Shown: positions 1-12,749 of the stretch, piece by piece
Position numbering within the stretch: the stretch's first letter is position 1
Layout of the letters: the number at the start of each line of letters is the position of its first letter
DNA from: Artocarpus heterophyllus
Lineage: Eukaryota; Streptophyta; Magnoliopsida; Rosales; Moraceae
Reading direction: 5' to 3'
Length of the DNA: 64,000 bases
NCBI GenBank assembly: GCA_025403435.1
Contig: JAJQZP010000255.1
Span: 677,944-741,943 of the forward strand
Position numbers and translations under genes: made by a program
Notes under the pieces: model-generated
Database searches by the model: none
What the model saw: only the letters and a program-made list of their open reading frames with translations
Told to the model about the DNA's origin: nothing

Positions 1-764
1 ATAGTTTAGAGTAAATATAGTGGAGCATATCAAGGTTTTTTTTTCCCTCTAGTTGAAGAAACCCATGGCTAGTTCCCATTCTTCTATAATTATCAATCAT
101 AAATAAATAAATAAATAAATGGGAGTTAGCTAACATAATAAATACCTATTCGTACTTTGTTCCAAACAAAAATTAAGATATAGGTAGCAGATACGAGTCA
201 CATGATGTTGATGCACAGAAAATTAAGGTCACATGATGTTGTTAGCTGATTAAGATCATTATATTAAAATAGTAGGAATAATAAAATAAGAATAAAATAA
301 ATTGCCTGAAGAAGCCAACGGCTAGTGACCACTTTCAACTTAAAATAAAAAAGAAATAATCTGGCAGATAAAAAATGAAGTTAATGGTTGATTGGCTGAT
401 TAGGAAACATAAGTTTACATGATCATATTCGCTAATTAAAAATAATTAGATTAAAATAGTTGGAATCTTAATTATGGACATGCCAACGGCTACTCCTTAA
501 ATAAATAAATAAGATAACATGCTTTTGCAAAATTTTTACTGCTGCAGTTTTTTTAATAGTTTATTTCTTCTTCTCCGGTGAAGTCACTTGGCTTAGTTTC
601 TTTAAATAAAGGTAATAGCGCACTCTTCCATTCTCACACTGCAACCATAATCTTTGCCTTTCATAGCTCTTGTTGCAAGTAATCTCGATGGCTAAAGGCC
701 CAACGTCAAGGCCCATGTCTCAAAATCTCAATAAGGGTGCGAGTTAATAAGATTCGCATAAGAG
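1..764. other. AT-rich flank without genes
   Basis: No coding potential was seen. A short AATA-type microsatellite lies near 102-120. Two degenerate related segments (about 236-325 and 390-495) share the patterns ATTAAAATAGT and GCCAACGGCTA, suggesting an old local duplication. The right part may belong to the LTR of the neighbouring Gypsy relict, but no LTR start could be fixed. Confidence 0.5.
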
Positions 765-1258
765 TCAAGATGTCTCATGTATGGTAGGAGCACGAGTTGA
801 GGAAGTGTCTATGTTCATTGAACCAAAGATACAAATTTGAATAACAAACACATAATATCAAATCTCCTTCAAATCAGGAATTAGTGTGATCCATGCAACC
901 AACATGAAAGGACAAACACGTGGAGAATGGGAATAATATCAAGAAAAGAATATTCTCGATTTTACATTTAAATTATTATGATATTATGATTTTAGGACTT
1001 TCTATATATAAATGGTAACTATAAATAGGGGTAAAAAAAACCCCAAAGAAAAAGTTGTTTATTCTATTTCTTGGTCCGGCCTTCTCGTATTCAAAAGAAA
1101 TAAAGAAAAAACTCTAAAGTAGATGTAGCTCATATTGAGTGAACCACTATAATTCTTTGTGTTTTTTATTTTTAGCACGCTTTTATTTTTCTCATTTATA
1201 TTGTTCAACGTGAGTGAATCATGAGAAATTGTTGAGCTAAAACCACGGCGCTAGAAGG
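765..1258 (+). mobile_element. Candidate 5' LTR and leader of Gypsy relict 1
   Basis: This segment precedes a Gypsy-type gag. It holds a TATA-like CTATAAATAGGGG near 1,019, then a stretch around 1,120-1,160 (GATGTAGCTC, GAGTGAACCACT) that resembles the second Gypsy LTR at 14,403-14,440. A GGCGCTAGAAGG string near 1,247 lies where a primer-binding site is expected. The LTR borders are not defined and no matching 3' LTR was found, so the limits are approximate. Confidence 0.4.
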
Positions 1259-1305
1259 AAGGCCAAATTTATCTGAATTTGAACCGAAAATTTTCCACGA
1301 TCATC

Positions 1306-3001
1306 ATGGTGACTGTGAGAACCAACCAGACAGGAGATAACTCTAACAACCCATTCGTTGCCGAAGTGGTTGAAGGATCAATGCGAGGGAGACAACCCTC
1401 GAGAACTGCTGTTTTGGAGCAGAAGGTTGAACGGATAAACGGACTGCTCGAAAGGATCACAACGAGCCTGGATCAACTCCAAGGTGGGAATAGTAACACT
1501 ATAGGTGCAAACCTAGTAAACCTAAGGGATAATCCTAGTAACCAGGAAGGTGGCCAGGGGGAGGTTCCTGAGGGAGCCGAAGAGACCGTAGGTGGCCAAA
1601 ACAGAAGGACGAAATCAATGGGTAGCCGTGAGAGAAGGCCTCGGGTAGCCCAGGCACAAAACCAAGGAGAAACCAACAAAGGCAAGATGCAGGCCTTCCA
1701 CCAATACCACCAAGGTGGGAAGATAGACAGAATGTGGCTTCTATTCAAAACGTTAGAGATCCCAAGGATCAACTTTGTGGGGGAGATTTGAGGCATGTGT
1801 TGTGTGCAAGCAGAGACGTGTCACTGGGGAATAACCCTAACCTAATGGATTTACCTGCTGTCGACCAACCACCACATAGCCCACAGATCGACCCTTAGTT
1901 GATAGCCCAACAGGTGAACTAGTAGATACAAGCTGCCTTAAGACTTCCTGCCGATGAGGTTAAATGCCTAGTGGGAAGAGTAAGGCTACTAGAAGAAAAG
2001 CTTGACATTCATCATGGCAAAGAGATCACTTGCACCAACTCCTTCACACCTGAAATAATATAGGTACCCTTTTCAGAAAGATTTAAACCCTTGCAGATGT
2101 CTTTATACGAAGGATTGACAGATCTAGACGACCACATCCAAATATACGATTCCTACATAGGATTTTACAAAGTTCCATAAGAAATTATGTGTCAGGTGTT
2201 TAGCCAAACTTTGGCAGATTCAGCCAGACGATGGTTCAGGACACTTAAGGCTGGGAGCATCACTTATTTCCAAGAATTAAAGGTCACCTTTCTAAATCAG
2301 TTTGTAGGTGTCGGGCTCTATGCCCATCCAAAGAGAAGCTCAGCTTCCTAACCCAGGGGCCAAATGAATACTTGAAGGATTGGCTAACCAGGTATACTAA
2401 GGAAGTGGCAGCAATGGTAGGGGTTTCGAATGACATCGCCCTTATGAGAGCTTTGAGCAGCATGCTTACAGATATTCCTTGCAAGGATGATCTCAACCAT
2501 AAGGGCCCAAAGTTGTATATAGAGTTCTTGGAGAGATCCAGGGGATTCGTCAACCAGGAAGAAGTAAAAAGCCTAGCTTTTAGGCGAACCATGGGAGGCG
2601 GCAGTAGTGGTAGTGGTCATGGAACGAGCAATGGCAAAAAGAAAAGAGGAAATCCTTAAGCGCAGAGCGGTTTAAAGCCACATGTATATGATACGCTGCC
2701 ATCATATCTAGGCCGTGTTGTTATCACAAATAATGCCAAACAGCAGAAGCAAGAAGATGGCAGGCCCCAACTGAAGCAGAGATATGACAACTGCCATGAA
2801 CTTACTGCCCCGACTGGCGACATTTATCATCGAATCCATAAAAATCCTTATCTCCAATGTCCTACCCCAATGAGGTCGAATCCCAATAAGCACAACTAAA
2901 ACAAGTATTGGAGGTTTCACGGAGACGTGGGGCATTACACAAATGAATGCGTAGACCTTAAGGACAAGATAAAGAGGCTGGTAAAAGAAGGTCGACTTTA
3001 A
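1306..3001 (+). pseudogene. Gypsy gag polyprotein remnant (relict 1)
   Basis: The reading frame opens at ATG 1,306 with a polar N-terminal segment and a probable coiled coil (AVLEQKVERINGLLERI), then breaks at a stop near 1,789. The capsid-type Retrotrans_gag domain lies about 2,060-2,640, with the pattern RWFRTLKAGSITYFQEL near 2,230. It carries an in-frame stop near 2,178 and a frameshift near 2,310. A zinc-knuckle-like end (FHGDVGHYTNEC) lies near 2,910-2,950. The order N-terminus, capsid domain, knuckle, then protease is that of a Ty3/Gypsy gag. Several stops and frameshifts make it inactive. Confidence 0.75.
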
Positions 3002-3309
3002 GAGTACAAAGCCAAAGAATGATCTTTCTCATGATCAAGGAAATGATGGAATGCGACGTAATGACAATCGCTGAGATCATAATATCAATGCGCCTGCTTG
3101 GGTGATTCATACAATTTTTGGTGGACCGTATCATGGAGGTGACTCCAAAGGTCCTAGAAGAATTATGCCCGAGAGGCGAGAGAAATACGAAGCATAGATG
3201 TAAGAACGTCTCAGCACGCAAGCTTGTTAAGGCATAGAGGTATAAGGGAACAGAGATAACTTCCTCCAAAAAAGATGCACGTGGGGTTCACTTTCCCCAG
3301 AACAATGCT

Positions 3310-3888
3310 TTGGTCGTCGAAGCGATGATTAGGAACTATACTGTGTGCCAAATCTTGGTCGACAATGGAAGTTCTGTCCACATCATATATACAGATTGTC
3401 TTAAAAAGATAGGGATCTCATTGGACCAAACAACTCCAAACTCGAGACCACTGTATGGATTTATGGGGGACAACATAATTCTTGGAGGAACTATAAGGAT
3501 GCCAGTGACAGTGGGACAAAAACCGAAAATGATGACCGTATTATCAAAATTTCTGGTGGTTAAAGGAGGAGACCTGTATAATGCGGTGATTAGTAGGCCC
3601 ACTTTGAGGGCACTAAAAACCATTACCTCCATATACCATCAAAAAGTTAAGTTTCCTATGCCGGAAGGAGTGGGCAAGATGAGAGGAAACCAGTGTGAAT
3701 CAAGACTGACTTATTCTGACATGGTGTATACATATGCAATCCCGCGGAAGATGGAGATGAAAATGGTGCGTCAAGGGCCCATGGAAGAAGAAGAGATCAC
3801 CGAAACAAAACCAGCTAAAGACCTTGTAAAAATGAGAGTGGACGAAAATGCTTTATTTTTAAAAAAATTTGTATTCATCTTTTATTAA
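3310..3888 (+). pseudogene. Gypsy aspartic protease fragment ending near the element's 3' end
   Basis: An open frame of about 190 codons carries the retropepsin signature LVDNGSS followed by hydrophobic residues, with the catalytic Asp in the DNGS motif. Upstream codons continue the same frame (GVHFPQNNALVVEA), so the ORF start is a fragment boundary and not a true start. In Ty3/Gypsy elements the protease is followed by reverse transcriptase, RNase H and integrase. Here the frame instead runs into a stop and a purine/G-rich tract (TTGGGGGCTTGG, near 3,898) resembling a polypurine tract. The polymerase part therefore appears deleted. Confidence 0.7.
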
Positions 3889-5489
3889 TAAATTTGAGTT
3901 GGGGGCTTGGCATGTGAACGGGGCTTTAGTAGGTACCATCTTACTGGGAATGTGCTAAAGTTCCCTGATCTAGTTGCTCTCTCTTTTATTTTTCTAAAAA
4001 ATATATTTATCCATCCGTTGAAACAACTTTTTTGTATTCCTAAACAAACTGAATTTTATAAAATGTTCAACTAGGATTGAGAATGAGTGAATTATTCAAG
4101 ACAATCATTAGGAGAGAGTAAAAATTTGCTACTGTTGACTATTTGGACTAAGAATGAGCAAATTGTTGGCGATTAGTCCATTTATGAGATCCATTACGTA
4201 TCCTGTGTTGTGGTTAGTAAATTGAGAGTTTAAGCAGACACTAATTGACTAAAAGATTTGCAAAAAATTTGCTGGATAGTATGTTACGTCATATTTTAAG
4301 AAAGAAGATGTTTAATAAAGGTGACAATAAGATCATATTAATATTTAAGACACATTCAATCATATTTCATCATGTGGAGAGCGCCGGGAACAGAGTTTCA
4401 ACACTATAATTTCAACTGTAACAATATAAGGCTCTCATATACTGTAATGTAAAATAAAAATAAGCTAACACACTCGTAGCCTCGCTACGCATGGTACATG
4501 TGCTATGTTATCTTGCATGACTAAATGGACAAAAATAATTTTCCACAGATGAAGAGTCGACCAAATGGACAAGAATAATTTTCAAGAGATTTCTTTTGAA
4601 TCACTCGCTTGGCTATCAAAATCATGACTCGTGAGCATCAACAATTGGGTTCCATAACCAAGATGTAGTATCACGCCCCCAACTATTGTTCTTGATAAAT
4701 GACCCAGTCTGGCCAATTCCTCGAAAGAAGCTTTTATGGGATCCCTTCCGATGGAGGCAAAATAGTCAAGTCCTCTATTTCTTAGTTTTCATTTTTTTTT
4801 TTTTTTTCACATGAGAAATGGCATTTTGGGTAATGAAAAAGGAATTGGCTGAAGGGCCTCATCGCATAAATATCGAGGAATCCATGTTTTAGCTAGCTAT
4901 ATGACATTACTTGTAACATTTGTTGTGCCAAGAGGCCTACCAACCAATTAAAAATTAACAACTCAAATATGATTTGTTCTTACCGAATAATACTACAGTT
5001 ATAATTCATCCGGTACTAATTTCCTCCAGCAAAACAGCGATGCCCCATACAGAAGATGTAAGATGACACATATATATATATAGTAACAAGATGATGTATG
5101 TACATACTAAAAGCACCAGTTTCTTTCCCATGCATTGACGAGCAACGACAAATTAACGCATGAAGGCTCACCTTAAAATACCATAAGCAGTTGTCACAAT
5201 ACATTTTCTATGCAAATCACATTTCAAATCAGTTCGTGCACTTTCATTTGTCAGCTATTCTTACAGGCCTGTAAAATTTATGAAAATTTTATGTTTGTAC
5301 ATAAAGATGATTTTGGAAGAAAAAGAAAGGGCTGAATCACATTTTGCGAATGCACAAGGAATTTGCAATCATGTGAAACAGACACGTAAATGAAACTGAA
5401 TAATTTCTTCAAATAATTTTGGACATAAACCAAAACCTGATCATGAGTTGGAGATCCAAAATGCCAGAAATTTGACATCAAGATCAGCA
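3889..5489. other. Gypsy relict end and Rab gene downstream flank
   Basis: No ORF worth calling. The first part may be the decayed 3' LTR of Gypsy relict 1, but no repeat of the 5' side was recognised. Near 4,398-4,450 there is a trace of the MITE family described at 8,901 (GGCTCTCATATACTGTA). A T tract lies near 4,790-4,808 and a short TA microsatellite near 5,070-5,082. The segment next to 5,489 should contain the Rab gene 3' UTR and poly(A) site; these could not be fixed. Confidence 0.4.
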
Positions 5490-8400
5490 TCAGCAACAAC
5501 TGCTTGTGGATGCATCAGATTGCGGCGGTCTTTCTTTGAAGATGTTCTTTTTCACCCCTCTAGAGCCGTCAGCTAAAAGGCTCGGAGTATCCAAAATCTG
5601 CAAATCATTGAAAATCATCACAGCGTTGTTATTCATGATATTATTTCGAGTTAACAAACTTAATTTTCTACTTATATACAAGTATTAAGTCGTGTTGCTT
5701 CATTTACCATTTTCTTCCTTTATCACCATTTCTTCAAGCCAACATATATTTTCGAGAGTTCCAATTCAACGTGCAGCAGTTTTATTGAAAGTCACATTCA
5801 AGTCTTCCAGATATTGTAAAAAATAGTACTTGCAATGCCCAAATTAACCAAAGAAAAATGTACGGTTGTAATGTTTCCTACCTTTAAAACAAGCTCTTCA
5901 AAGCACTGTTGTACGTTGACTCGAGTTTTAGCACTGCACTCGATAAAGAGGCATCCACATTCTCGGGCAAAGTTTATACCCTCTTTCTTTGTCACAACTC
6001 TCTCACTTTCCTGAGAAGAAGAATCACAAATTTCAGGGCATTTTCGAAACAGCAGTTTGATTTGAAAGTATCGAGAAGCCAAGTCCTGGCTCAACCCAAA
6101 TCAGTGCATGTGCGCACGCTTTGATAATCGAATTAGTGTATTTTAATCGTGTAGAAATTAGAACCACCCATGAAGATCGACGCACAATTTGACACAAGTC
6201 CATACATTTGCCATGGATATGGATGCTCAAACTAGTTTCTTCTTTTAAGAAGGCATAAACACAGATATTTTAAGAAGGCGGTGCAAAAATCTTGCCATAT
6301 AGCACAAGGCTGTGGACAAACTTCGCTTTGTAAATTGGAAAGATCGGTTTTACAAAGAAACAAATAAAAGAGAAGAGTGTACATGATAAAAATTCCTTAA
6401 TTTCTATTTTTGTGCGTTTCTTGAAGGAAAAAAAAAAATTATATATTTCTGTTCCTATCAATTTTTCTAGTAAAAATAATTAAATATATACATATATATA
6501 TATGCACACACTCAATCCAGAAGACATTTCTTTTCCTCCTCGGAATGAAAAAGACATGTCACACGGGAGATGTGAAAAAGAAAACAGAAAAAGATACAAC
6601 AACAAAGCCCGAGTTCTGTCTTGAATGGCAAGTGAAATTTACAGACACGAAACTGTACAGGAAGAAGAATCGCCCCACTTTCCCTCTTGGAAGGAGCATA
6701 GCCCTCCCTAAAAAGAGGAAGAGAGTGTAATGCCATAAAATTGTAGATATCCTTTAGAATTCTGATTACTCTAAACTAAAGAAGCGCGAGCGCTGGGCTT
6801 TTCGTGATATTAAAAGGATCCATCCCTTCCCTGAGCGCCATCCTACCCAAGAATGAAAGAAGAAATAGGGCTTTGACTGCTCCGCGGGCCAACTCTATTC
6901 CATCACGAAAGAAGGGATTCATGCAATGCCCAAGGGATTTTATATTGGATTTATAAGTCTATTGATTTATTGGATTTATTGGTTGAAGTGTGTGGTTCAC
7001 AGGGTGGACCACGAACGATCTTGAGTGAGATATTGCATAGCATAAGAATAGAAGAGGAGTCTTGTTAGCATAACGGAAGCAGCCTATCTAGTTTTCCGAG
7101 GTAGGTTCTATTCACCTAGAGCGATTTGCCTGCTTCTTTCGTGGTCAACTTCCTACTGCAAGGTGAGGCTCTACCCTTCCTCTAGAATCCACTCTAGGTG
7201 AAAGGAGAAGCTAATCATTGCTGCTCTTTCCGGGCCGAAGGAAGAAGGGCTTATACCGCTCACCTTTGTTTGATATGTTCATACAGTACCAATACCTTTG
7301 TGAATACAATATTTTATGTAAGTTTAACATTATGAATGTATAAATGAGGTACAAGCCACGAGGAAAACCTTCCTTTAAACTTTATATGCAGAAATAGGCT
7401 GCCATCATCGATCTAAAATTGTCAATAGGAAAATTTGGACACCATTGTAAAGTACTCAAAAATAAAATAATAAAAAAATACAATGTATTATGTACATATG
7501 AGGGAGAAGAGATATGAAAAGATCACATGCGAATGCTCATGTTATGCATCCTTTAGCAAGTCATTTTCTCCAAATAGTGGTCAGCAAACATTCAAAAAAC
7601 CTCTTCTACAAGATAAGAGCCAGGAGAGAGAAACTTGAATTTGTAGATCTCTTTAAAACATACCTTATCTACTTTGTTGCCAACAAGCATCTTGATGCAG
7701 TCTTGATTTGTTGAGTAGAGTTCTATTTCTTTGGCCCATATTTCAGAGAGGTTTGTAAAGGTTTCTCGACGTGTTACATCATAAACTGATAAACAGAAAC
7801 CAGACTAAGATTCCACAGATGTAGCAGAGCAAAAACAATTATAGTAACATGACAATTACCATGATATTAAGCCAATGAACTTTGGACTGCTTTAAGAATA
7901 TTTAAAACTAATATTTCAGGTAGTTTCTGCTGCTCCTTAGGTCAACAGGCGACACAAGACCTCTATGCAGTAATATATCCCATTAGATAATGGTGCAGCA
8001 GAAGTGTTTTCAAAACGAAACAGGAAGAGAAAAACTCAAGCACAAGTTTAAAACTAGGAATAAATCTGATTATTGATTAATGGTGATCCAAAACAATTAC
8101 AATGAGCCTTTATATAGATTTTGTAATGCACTAATAGAAACGAGAAACTAGGAAAATAACTAGGGAAGTAGAAAAGAAGTAGGAAATTAGAATAATGGCC
8201 GCTTTTTCCAGTAGTATGAATCTTCACGCTCATGGCGTTGAAGGAACTCCAATTGCCAATCATGGCTACTGTACCTCCCGGGAAAAAACAGAGGGCTCTG
8301 ATACCAATTTGGTGCAGCGGAAGTGTTTTCAAAACAAAACAGGAAAAGAAAAACTCAAAAACAAACACACAAAGTTTAAAACTAGGAATAAATCTGATTA

Positions 8401-11400
8401 TTGATTAATGGTAATCCAAAACAATTACAATGAGCCTTTATATAGAGTTTGCACTAATAGAAACGAGAAACTAGGAAAATATCTAGGAAAGTAGAAAAGT
8501 AGGAAAGTAAAATAATAATCTAAATAGGAAACTAATCTCTATGTGCTGCATCAGATAATAGGAAAGAAACAATAAAATTTGGTAGTTATCATTAAAAAAT
8601 ATATATATACTTATATATCAATAAAAAAGTAAAGAACCTTTACACTTTCCGTGTATATCCTTATCTCTATCAACCACATAAAAGAATCAAAGAACAAGAG
8701 TTACTTTTTTTTTTTATCAAAAGTACTTGTCAGCATGGTCCCAAATGTGCTAATGCAATGAAGTTATAGAAATATCTATGACAATGAAATACTTATAAGT
8801 AATAATTGCAATTTTAATTGCAAATAGGGTATTGCAAATTAGTTCACTAATGTACATACATTCAACCTTAAAAAATCATAATTTGAACATAATTGAGAGT
8901 GTTTGGAAAAAATGTTGAAACTTAAATACTATAGCATGTAAGAGCTTTACACCGTAGCAAACTTTTGCTTTTCACTGTAGTATATGAGAGCTTTACACTG
9001 TAGCAAATTGAAATTTAAAGTTTCAACTAACTTGTCAAACTAAGCCATTGGCTTTGAAACCAACATCTAATTCTTTTGAAGTACACAATTTTTACGAATA
9101 AAGAGTTAGCCTTTTGAAATCAAATTAAACTGCGAACAACACACCAAAAAATAAAAATAAAAATAAAAATAAAAATAAAAATAAAAAACTAAGCTTGCGG
9201 TTAAATCCTAAGGCAAATGGCATTTAGTCAACCCCCTAAAATAATTGGTGAATACGCCATTAAATATGTTTTTAAGAAAGAATATAATTGATATGTCAGT
9301 ATTTCCAAGAAAGATGAGCACTAAATAATTAACTTGATCTCAAGACATGTTTTGCACAACAGGGAAACTCAATTAGCCTATAGAAAGTCCAAGTTCCATG
9401 TTTCTTTCAAAGATGTATCTGAGTGGCAATCATTCCATACCTCACTTGAAAGTAAAGCTGCTGTAAATTGAAGAATGAAAGTTAAATTCTAGCAATGCTC
9501 TCTACAACGCAACATTTTTTAATTGCAAAGATCTAGAACCTTCAAGCTTGTGCATCACAAATCCAATAATACCCCACTCCACATTAATTTTTTATATGAA
9601 TAGGCAAAAAGTTGAGAATTAAGCTTATTCACTCATCTTAGGGACTGAATAGCTGACATGCCTAAACAAAAAGGTAATTATCCCTTTCCCCATAGCTGTA
9701 CAACTCCGCTGTATAGATAATAGATGAGTAAAGTACAGCAACAATTTATTCAAGGTCTCTAGGACCAGGAGCATAAAGAAGCAGTAAGTTTCTCCTTGTA
9801 GTTGCCTTATCAAGTATGAGTTCTGCCTCTTCCCTAAGGAAAGGTATTACAATAGATCCTGAAAATGATAAATCCAATTCTCTTCCAAACTTTTTCCTTT
9901 GCGCACATAAAAACACTTGCTAAAACCGTAATAACACCACATTTAAAATAGTTCGAGGCAAAAGCACAAAGGGGTACCCATCCTTTTGGGCCTTACATGT
10001 CTGCCCCGCTTAAAGTCATAGCATAGCTTGGATAAATATGAGAAAGGTCTCAAACATACCGCTACATTTAAAACAATAAGCACATCATACAAGACGAACG
10101 ATATCAATGAGACCAACATTCTTGAAAAATAAAGGAAGATCCAAGTCATTTGTCAAAAGTTCAAGTTCTTCCATGTCTATGATACCAAAATACATTCATT
10201 ATATCAAATGTTGTGAAAAAGTGAACAGCCTCATTATCGCTGATTTATCCCTTACATATACCACAGAAAAGCTCCTAACTCTGAAATTCTCTTCTTTGAT
10301 TGCAACTCCCCATTTTCACAGCGCTACAATTAAGTCTAGAGATGCACATGGAAACTAATAGAAAAGGTAGAGATCTAGTAGCACATACTGACCCATAATG
10401 ATTCCTTGTGCGCCCCTGTAATACGAACTGGTTAATGTTCTAAATCGCTCCTGACCAGCTGCATTTTGAAGCATGTTGCACCAGTTAAAATTAGAAGAAA
10501 AAATCCAAATCCTCACTTTATAAGAAAGGAAAAGGCTATTTTAATTTTTTGCAAACATCTATGAAGCCAAAAGTTGCAAGATAGGAAGCTTCTAGTAACA
10601 ACCTGGCCGAAGAGAAAAACTAAAGGACTCATTTTCCATTGTTATTGGTTGCACATTTATATTTTATTTTGCCACATATCAGAAAACTAATTAGGGCTGA
10701 GGACATGGGAAAAAAAAAAAGAAAAAAAAAAAAGGAGAAAAAGTGAATGGATGATATAGCCTAAAGGAAGTAGGAAGTAAAGGCCACGGGGGATGAAAAA
10801 GAATAAAATATGAAAATTTCTTGCATAGAATTATGTGATAAGCTGAGACTTGAAACAATAAGATCTCTGGATTTTGCAGGGATCATGAAGCAAAAATTAA
10901 GGTTAGAAATAGCCTTCAGTGTTCACTATAGAACTGTGATTCCCAATAATGGAAACTGTTGTGCGAGAGAAGCAAAATCAAATTAATGAGAAAGTTTTAG
11001 TTCAAATTCAAATTTTTGTGAGATGGCTCGAACCCATGAACCAAAATGACCTGTAGATAAAACTCATTAGTTCAAGAGGCCTTCATCCATGGCTGAACAT
11101 ATAAGTAGATAACCGACCAGCTAATGTAAATTAACATTTTATGCTAAAGATCAACGCAAAACAAAGATATCGACTTTTTTTTTATCTGTCCACACAAGAG
11201 GGAAAACACAAAAAGAACATACCATTAAACATTGTATTGAATTATGAAATTAAAAAAAAAAAAGAAAGAAAGAAAGAAAAGGTACAATTGTTTGGAATTC
11301 CGACAGATTATCTCAAGTGAATCAGAACACAAATTGGGCAATGAAAGCATCAACCAATCAAACATTATAATTAATAATTAGAAAAAAAATCCACAACTTG

Positions 11401-11795
11401 TAATCACAATGTAAGCACTACAAACCTTAAAAAATTCATTAATTTGATCATTAAAAAAAAAAAAGAAGCAATAAACATGATAAGAAAGAATAAAATTAAC
11501 CTGTATCCCAAATCGCAAGCTTCAGCTTTTTCCCTCCAACGTTAACGTATTTAACCTTAAAATCAACGCCTATCCAAAAGACACAGAGAAAATATATCAA
11601 ATTCAAAAAGGGAAAAAAAAGTAAGAACGAAACAAAACCGTAGAAATAAGAGAAATTACCGATAGTGGGAGAGAGATCTTCGAAGGTGTCGGAAGTAAAG
11701 CTGAGGAGGAGACTGCTTTTGCCGACACCGGAATCTCCGATCATCAACAACTTGAACAAGTAATCAAACTCCGTTTGATTCGACGACGTTTCCAT
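5490..11795 (-). CDS. RABC1: Rab small GTPase, RABC/Rab18 type, six exons
   Basis: Exons on the minus strand, in coding order: 11,795-11,660, 11,569-11,501, 10,458-10,393, 7,785-7,664, 6,010-5,882 and 5,597-5,490 (stop included). All introns are GT-AG and the phases join into 209 residues, the normal Rab length. Visible motifs are the P-loop GDSGVGKS (residues 20-27), switch I Thr in SPTIG, WDTAGQE (66-72), NKVD (127-130) and ECSAK (155-159). The C-terminus is Cys-Cys, a double geranylgeranylation signal. Rab GTPases cycle between GTP and GDP forms and direct membrane traffic. The sequence around [15 protein letters not shown] and LYSTNQDC is typical of plant RABC (Rab18-like) proteins and closest to RABC1 as I recall it; RABC2 is the alternative. 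The large introns contain transposon and possible organellar inserts that leave the splice sites intact. The gene looks functional. Confidence 0.92.
6779..7263. other. Possible mitochondrial DNA insert (NUMT) in a Rab intron
   Basis: This block within the intron between exons 4 and 5 is markedly richer in GC than the surrounding intron. It has short runs typical in feel of plant mitochondrial intergenic DNA (GCGCGAGCGCTGGGCTTTTC, GGGCCGAAGGAAGAAGGGC). No ORF, TIR, LTR or target-site duplication was found. The NUMT reading is inferred from composition and style only; an unknown repeat is the alternative. Confidence 0.4.
7991..8553 (-). mobile_element. TRIM-like mini LTR retroelement in a Rab intron
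   Basis: The 563-bp element is flanked by a perfect 5-bp duplication GATAA (7,986-7,990 and 8,554-8,558). Its 5' LTR (minus strand) is 8,553-8,310 (244 bp). A 13-nt primer-binding site, TGGTATCAGAGCC on the minus strand, lies at 8,306-8,294 and matches the 3' end of initiator tRNA-Met. The internal part is only about 100 bp and non-coding. The 3' LTR (about 8,196-7,991) lacks the first ~35 bp present in the 5' copy. The size and lack of genes fit a terminal-repeat retrotransposon in miniature, mobilised in trans. Confidence 0.8.
8901..9040. mobile_element. Small MITE with terminal inverted repeats
   Basis: The ends form an imperfect inverted repeat: GTTTGG..TGTTGAAACTTAAA on the left, TTTAAAGTTTCAACT..GTCAAAC on the right. 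Inside, two related segments contain AGAGCTTTACAC(C/T)GTAGCAAA. Relatives with the same internal pattern occur near 4,398, 25,340 and 46,411. No clear target-site duplication was seen. It lies in the intron between Rab exons 3 and 4. Confidence 0.6.
9152..9187. repeat. (AAAAT)n microsatellite
   Basis: About seven units of a 5-6 bp A-rich repeat in a Rab intron. Confidence 0.85.
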
Positions 11796-12185
11796 ATTTT
11801 ATTTTTTGACGAAATTCAGAAAAGATCTTGCTTGCTCAAGCTAAATCGGAAAATTCTTCAATCTTCTCGCGGACAATTCTCGCTTTTGTGATGCAATTCT
11901 GATTTCCGAGAAGAAACGAAAAAGAAAAAGGATATAAGAGAAGAGAAATGCTCTAAATAAACGTCAAAAAGAGATTTGGGAATAAAAAATACCTGAAAAT
12001 GGTGGCGAGAAGAAGAAGAATGGGGATGGAAAATGGAGACGATAGGATGATGATCCTTCACCTTGGCCTTGGGAATGGTAACAAGCTTTGTGATTTGATT
12101 GTGTCCTTGATCTAAGTGTAAAAGATGAGGTATTGCCATTGCCAAGGGCGGAATTGGAATTCGGGCTTGTTTGTTTGGGCTGAAA

Positions 12186-12749
12186 TAGAGGCGGCAATTC
12201 TGACACCACAAGATAAACGTGTTTAGACCGTATATTTATTAATTATGTCATAAATAGGTTGACATGAATAACATAAAAATAAACAGATTAGACTCGTGTT
12301 AATACGCTAAACACGCCTTAACATGTTTAATTAAACGGGCTGTAAACGTGTTAACACGGCACGAGATAACCCGCTCATTTATAATACATTTAAACTTAAA
12401 AATAAAAATATTTGAAATATATACAATAGGTGAGTATTAATTAGATATTGTGTTTTTATTAATTTTCTTTATTGATTTTTTAAAAAAAATTTAATTTTTT
12501 TTTTTAAATTTTAGTTAATTGGGTCATAAACGTGTCATATGCGTGTTGTTATCGTGTCAACCCGTCACGGCACGTTTAATAATCGTGTTAATCGTGTCTG
12601 CCGTGTTACACATGCCGTAGGCATGTTGTGTTCATGTTTGCATTTCTGACACGTTTATTAATAGTGTCATGTTCGTATTCGGGCTAAACGTGTTTTGTTG
12701 TAAACGTGCCAACACGAACACGACACGAGCACGATTATTACCACCCCTA
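12186..12749. mobile_element. Non-autonomous hAT-like element
   Basis: The ends form an imperfect terminal inverted repeat (TAGAGGCGGCAAT and the complement TAGGGGTGGTAAT). The interior is rich in short copies of CGTGTTAACACG- and ACACGAACACGACACG-type motifs on both strands, a layout familiar from non-autonomous plant hAT elements. The flanks give a weak 8-bp duplication (GGCTGAAA versus GACTAAAC, five matches). No transposase is encoded. It abuts the upstream side of the Rab gene and may contribute to its promoter region. Confidence 0.65.

Noticed and set aside
11858..12211. Minus-strand ORFs of 117 and 81 codons upstream of the Rab start
   Set aside because: Low-complexity Ser/His/Phe-rich frames in the expected 5' UTR and promoter; no domain seen.
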